From assembly GCA_019752835.1 (NCBI GenBank), contig JAIELR010000263.1:1-6234 (forward strand): a DNA stretch of 6,234 nucleotides, read 5' to 3'. The stretch's first letter is position 1; each line of letters starts with the position of its first letter. Below are positions 5,510 through 6,234 of the stretch, piece after piece. The position numbers and the translations under genes were made by a program. This DNA comes from Gammaproteobacteria bacterium (GTDB lineage: Bacteria; Pseudomonadota; Gammaproteobacteria; UBA1113). The notes under the pieces are model-generated. The model did no database searches. It saw nothing but the letters and a program-made list of their open reading frames with translations, and was not told where the DNA came from.

Positions 5510-6234
5510 TTATTCCATGTGCGCCAAAATACCCTCAAGCTCATCCAATGTATTGTAATAAATTGACAATTTGCCTTTACCCTTTGCACCGTGTTGAATA
5601 TCTATTTTTGCGCCTAATTTTTCCGATAATGATTGGATCAAATCGCGAATATCTGGATCTTCATGTTTAATCGGTTTTTTTGTGAGGGAGTTTTGTAATT
5701 TTTTGACTAGCGCCTCGGTTTCTCGTACGGAAAGATTTTTTTCGGCGACTAATTTAGCCGCATAGGATTGTTGATGACCTGTTAAGCTTAATAAAACCTT
5801 GGCATGGCCCAGATCAATATCACCACACTCCAATAAATATTTAACATCGGCGTTTAAGGTCATTAATCGCAATAAATTTGTCACGGTCACACGAGATTTT
5901 CCGAGCGTTTGTGCAACATCATTATGCGTAAGATCACATTCTTCGATTAAACGATGTATAGCAGCAGCCTCTTCCATGGGATTTAGATTTTCGCGTTGTA
6001 TGTTTTCAATGAGCGCTAACGCCATCGTAATTTGATCAGAAACATCTCTGATAAGAGCAGGAATTTCTGTCAATCCTGCAAGTTCAGCAGCTCGCCATCG
6101 GCGCTCACCTGCAATAACTTCATACTGATTCGTATCGATAGGACGAACAACGATGGGTTGCAATAAGCCTTGTGCTTTAATGGAGTTGGCAAGTTCCTCT
6201 AAAGCGGCAGGGTTCATTTCTTTGCGGGGCTGAT
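5510..6234 (-). CDS. parB: Chromosome-partitioning protein ParB, 5' end outside window
   Basis: Chromosomal ParB: a CTP-dependent clamp that loads at parS, spreads on DNA and works with the ATPase ParA in origin segregation. The frame continues through the window edge. Upstream of the internal Met at 6217 it reads QPRKE, the conserved start of the ParB/Spo0J N-terminal domain, so that Met is not the true start and a few dozen residues are missing. Counting from that Met, the CTP-binding GERRWR is at 37-42, ENIQRENLNP at 71-80, the helix-turn-helix at about 98-117 (DVAQTLGKSRVTVTNLLRL), GHAKVLL at 137-143, SVRETE at 163-168 and the C-terminal dimerisation segment at about 212-231. The end is intact. 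parA would be expected just beyond the window. ppk1 follows after 8 nt, probably in the same transcript. Confidence 0.95.
   Translation of the reverse strand, partial: QPRKEMNPAALEELANSIKAQGLLQPIVVRPIDTNQYEVIAGERRWRAAELAGLTEIPALIRDVSDQITMALALIENIQRENLNPMEEAAAIHRLIEECDLTHNDVAQTLGKSRVTVTNLLRLMTLNADVKYLLECGDIDLGHAKVLLSLTGHQQSYAAKLVAEKNLSVRETEALVKKLQNSLTKKPIKHEDPDIRDLIQSLSEKLGAKIDIQHGAKGKGKLSIYYNTLDELEGILAHME

Noticed and set aside
5799..6035. Plus-strand frame antisense to parB
   Set aside because: It lies wholly opposite the conserved ParB helix-turn-helix region and its product looks random.

Overview
The window looks like chromosomal DNA from an AT-rich gammaproteobacterium. Four things suggest this: a pyrophosphate-type phosphofructokinase, a long-form polyphosphate kinase directly downstream of parB, a eukaryote-type (AAG/Mpg) DNA glycosylase, and low GC in coding regions with even lower GC between genes. 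Together they fit a Legionellales-like bacterium (Legionella, Coxiella or Rickettsiella relatives). That placement is inference from gene content and composition; there is no rRNA or other phylogenetic marker to confirm it.

Layout. Positions 1-1746 (+) hold a promoter, a PPi-dependent phosphofructokinase and, 5 nt later, a four-helix GtrA-like membrane protein, probably co-transcribed. Converging on them with a 19-nt gap is a 3-methyladenine DNA glycosylase (1766-2305, -). Positions 2306-3000 form an AT-rich stretch of about 700 bp with no intact gene. It holds the likely mpg promoter, an open but start-less 69-codon reading frame ending in Cys-Phe-Ile-Met (a CaaX-box-like C-terminus), and three palindromes ahead of the next gene. 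Positions 3001-3294 (+) encode a 97-residue, very hydrophilic, apparently disordered protein with an excellent ribosome binding site; I do not recognise its family. It carries a strong hairpin inside its coding sequence. A second, larger stem-loop lies at 3338-3399 between this gene and the convergent ppk1. Positions 3435-6234 (-) carry parB (5' end outside the window) followed after 8 nt by a complete ppk1.

The known genes cover glycolysis on pyrophosphate, polyphosphate synthesis, base-excision repair, chromosome segregation and polyprenyl-linked sugar translocation. Apart from the pfp-gtrA and parB-ppk1 pairings, they show no shared pathway. No mobile element, CRISPR array, tRNA or defence system is visible. 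The least explained part is 2400-3400: the CaaX-ending frame, the palindromes, the disordered small protein and the two structured elements.
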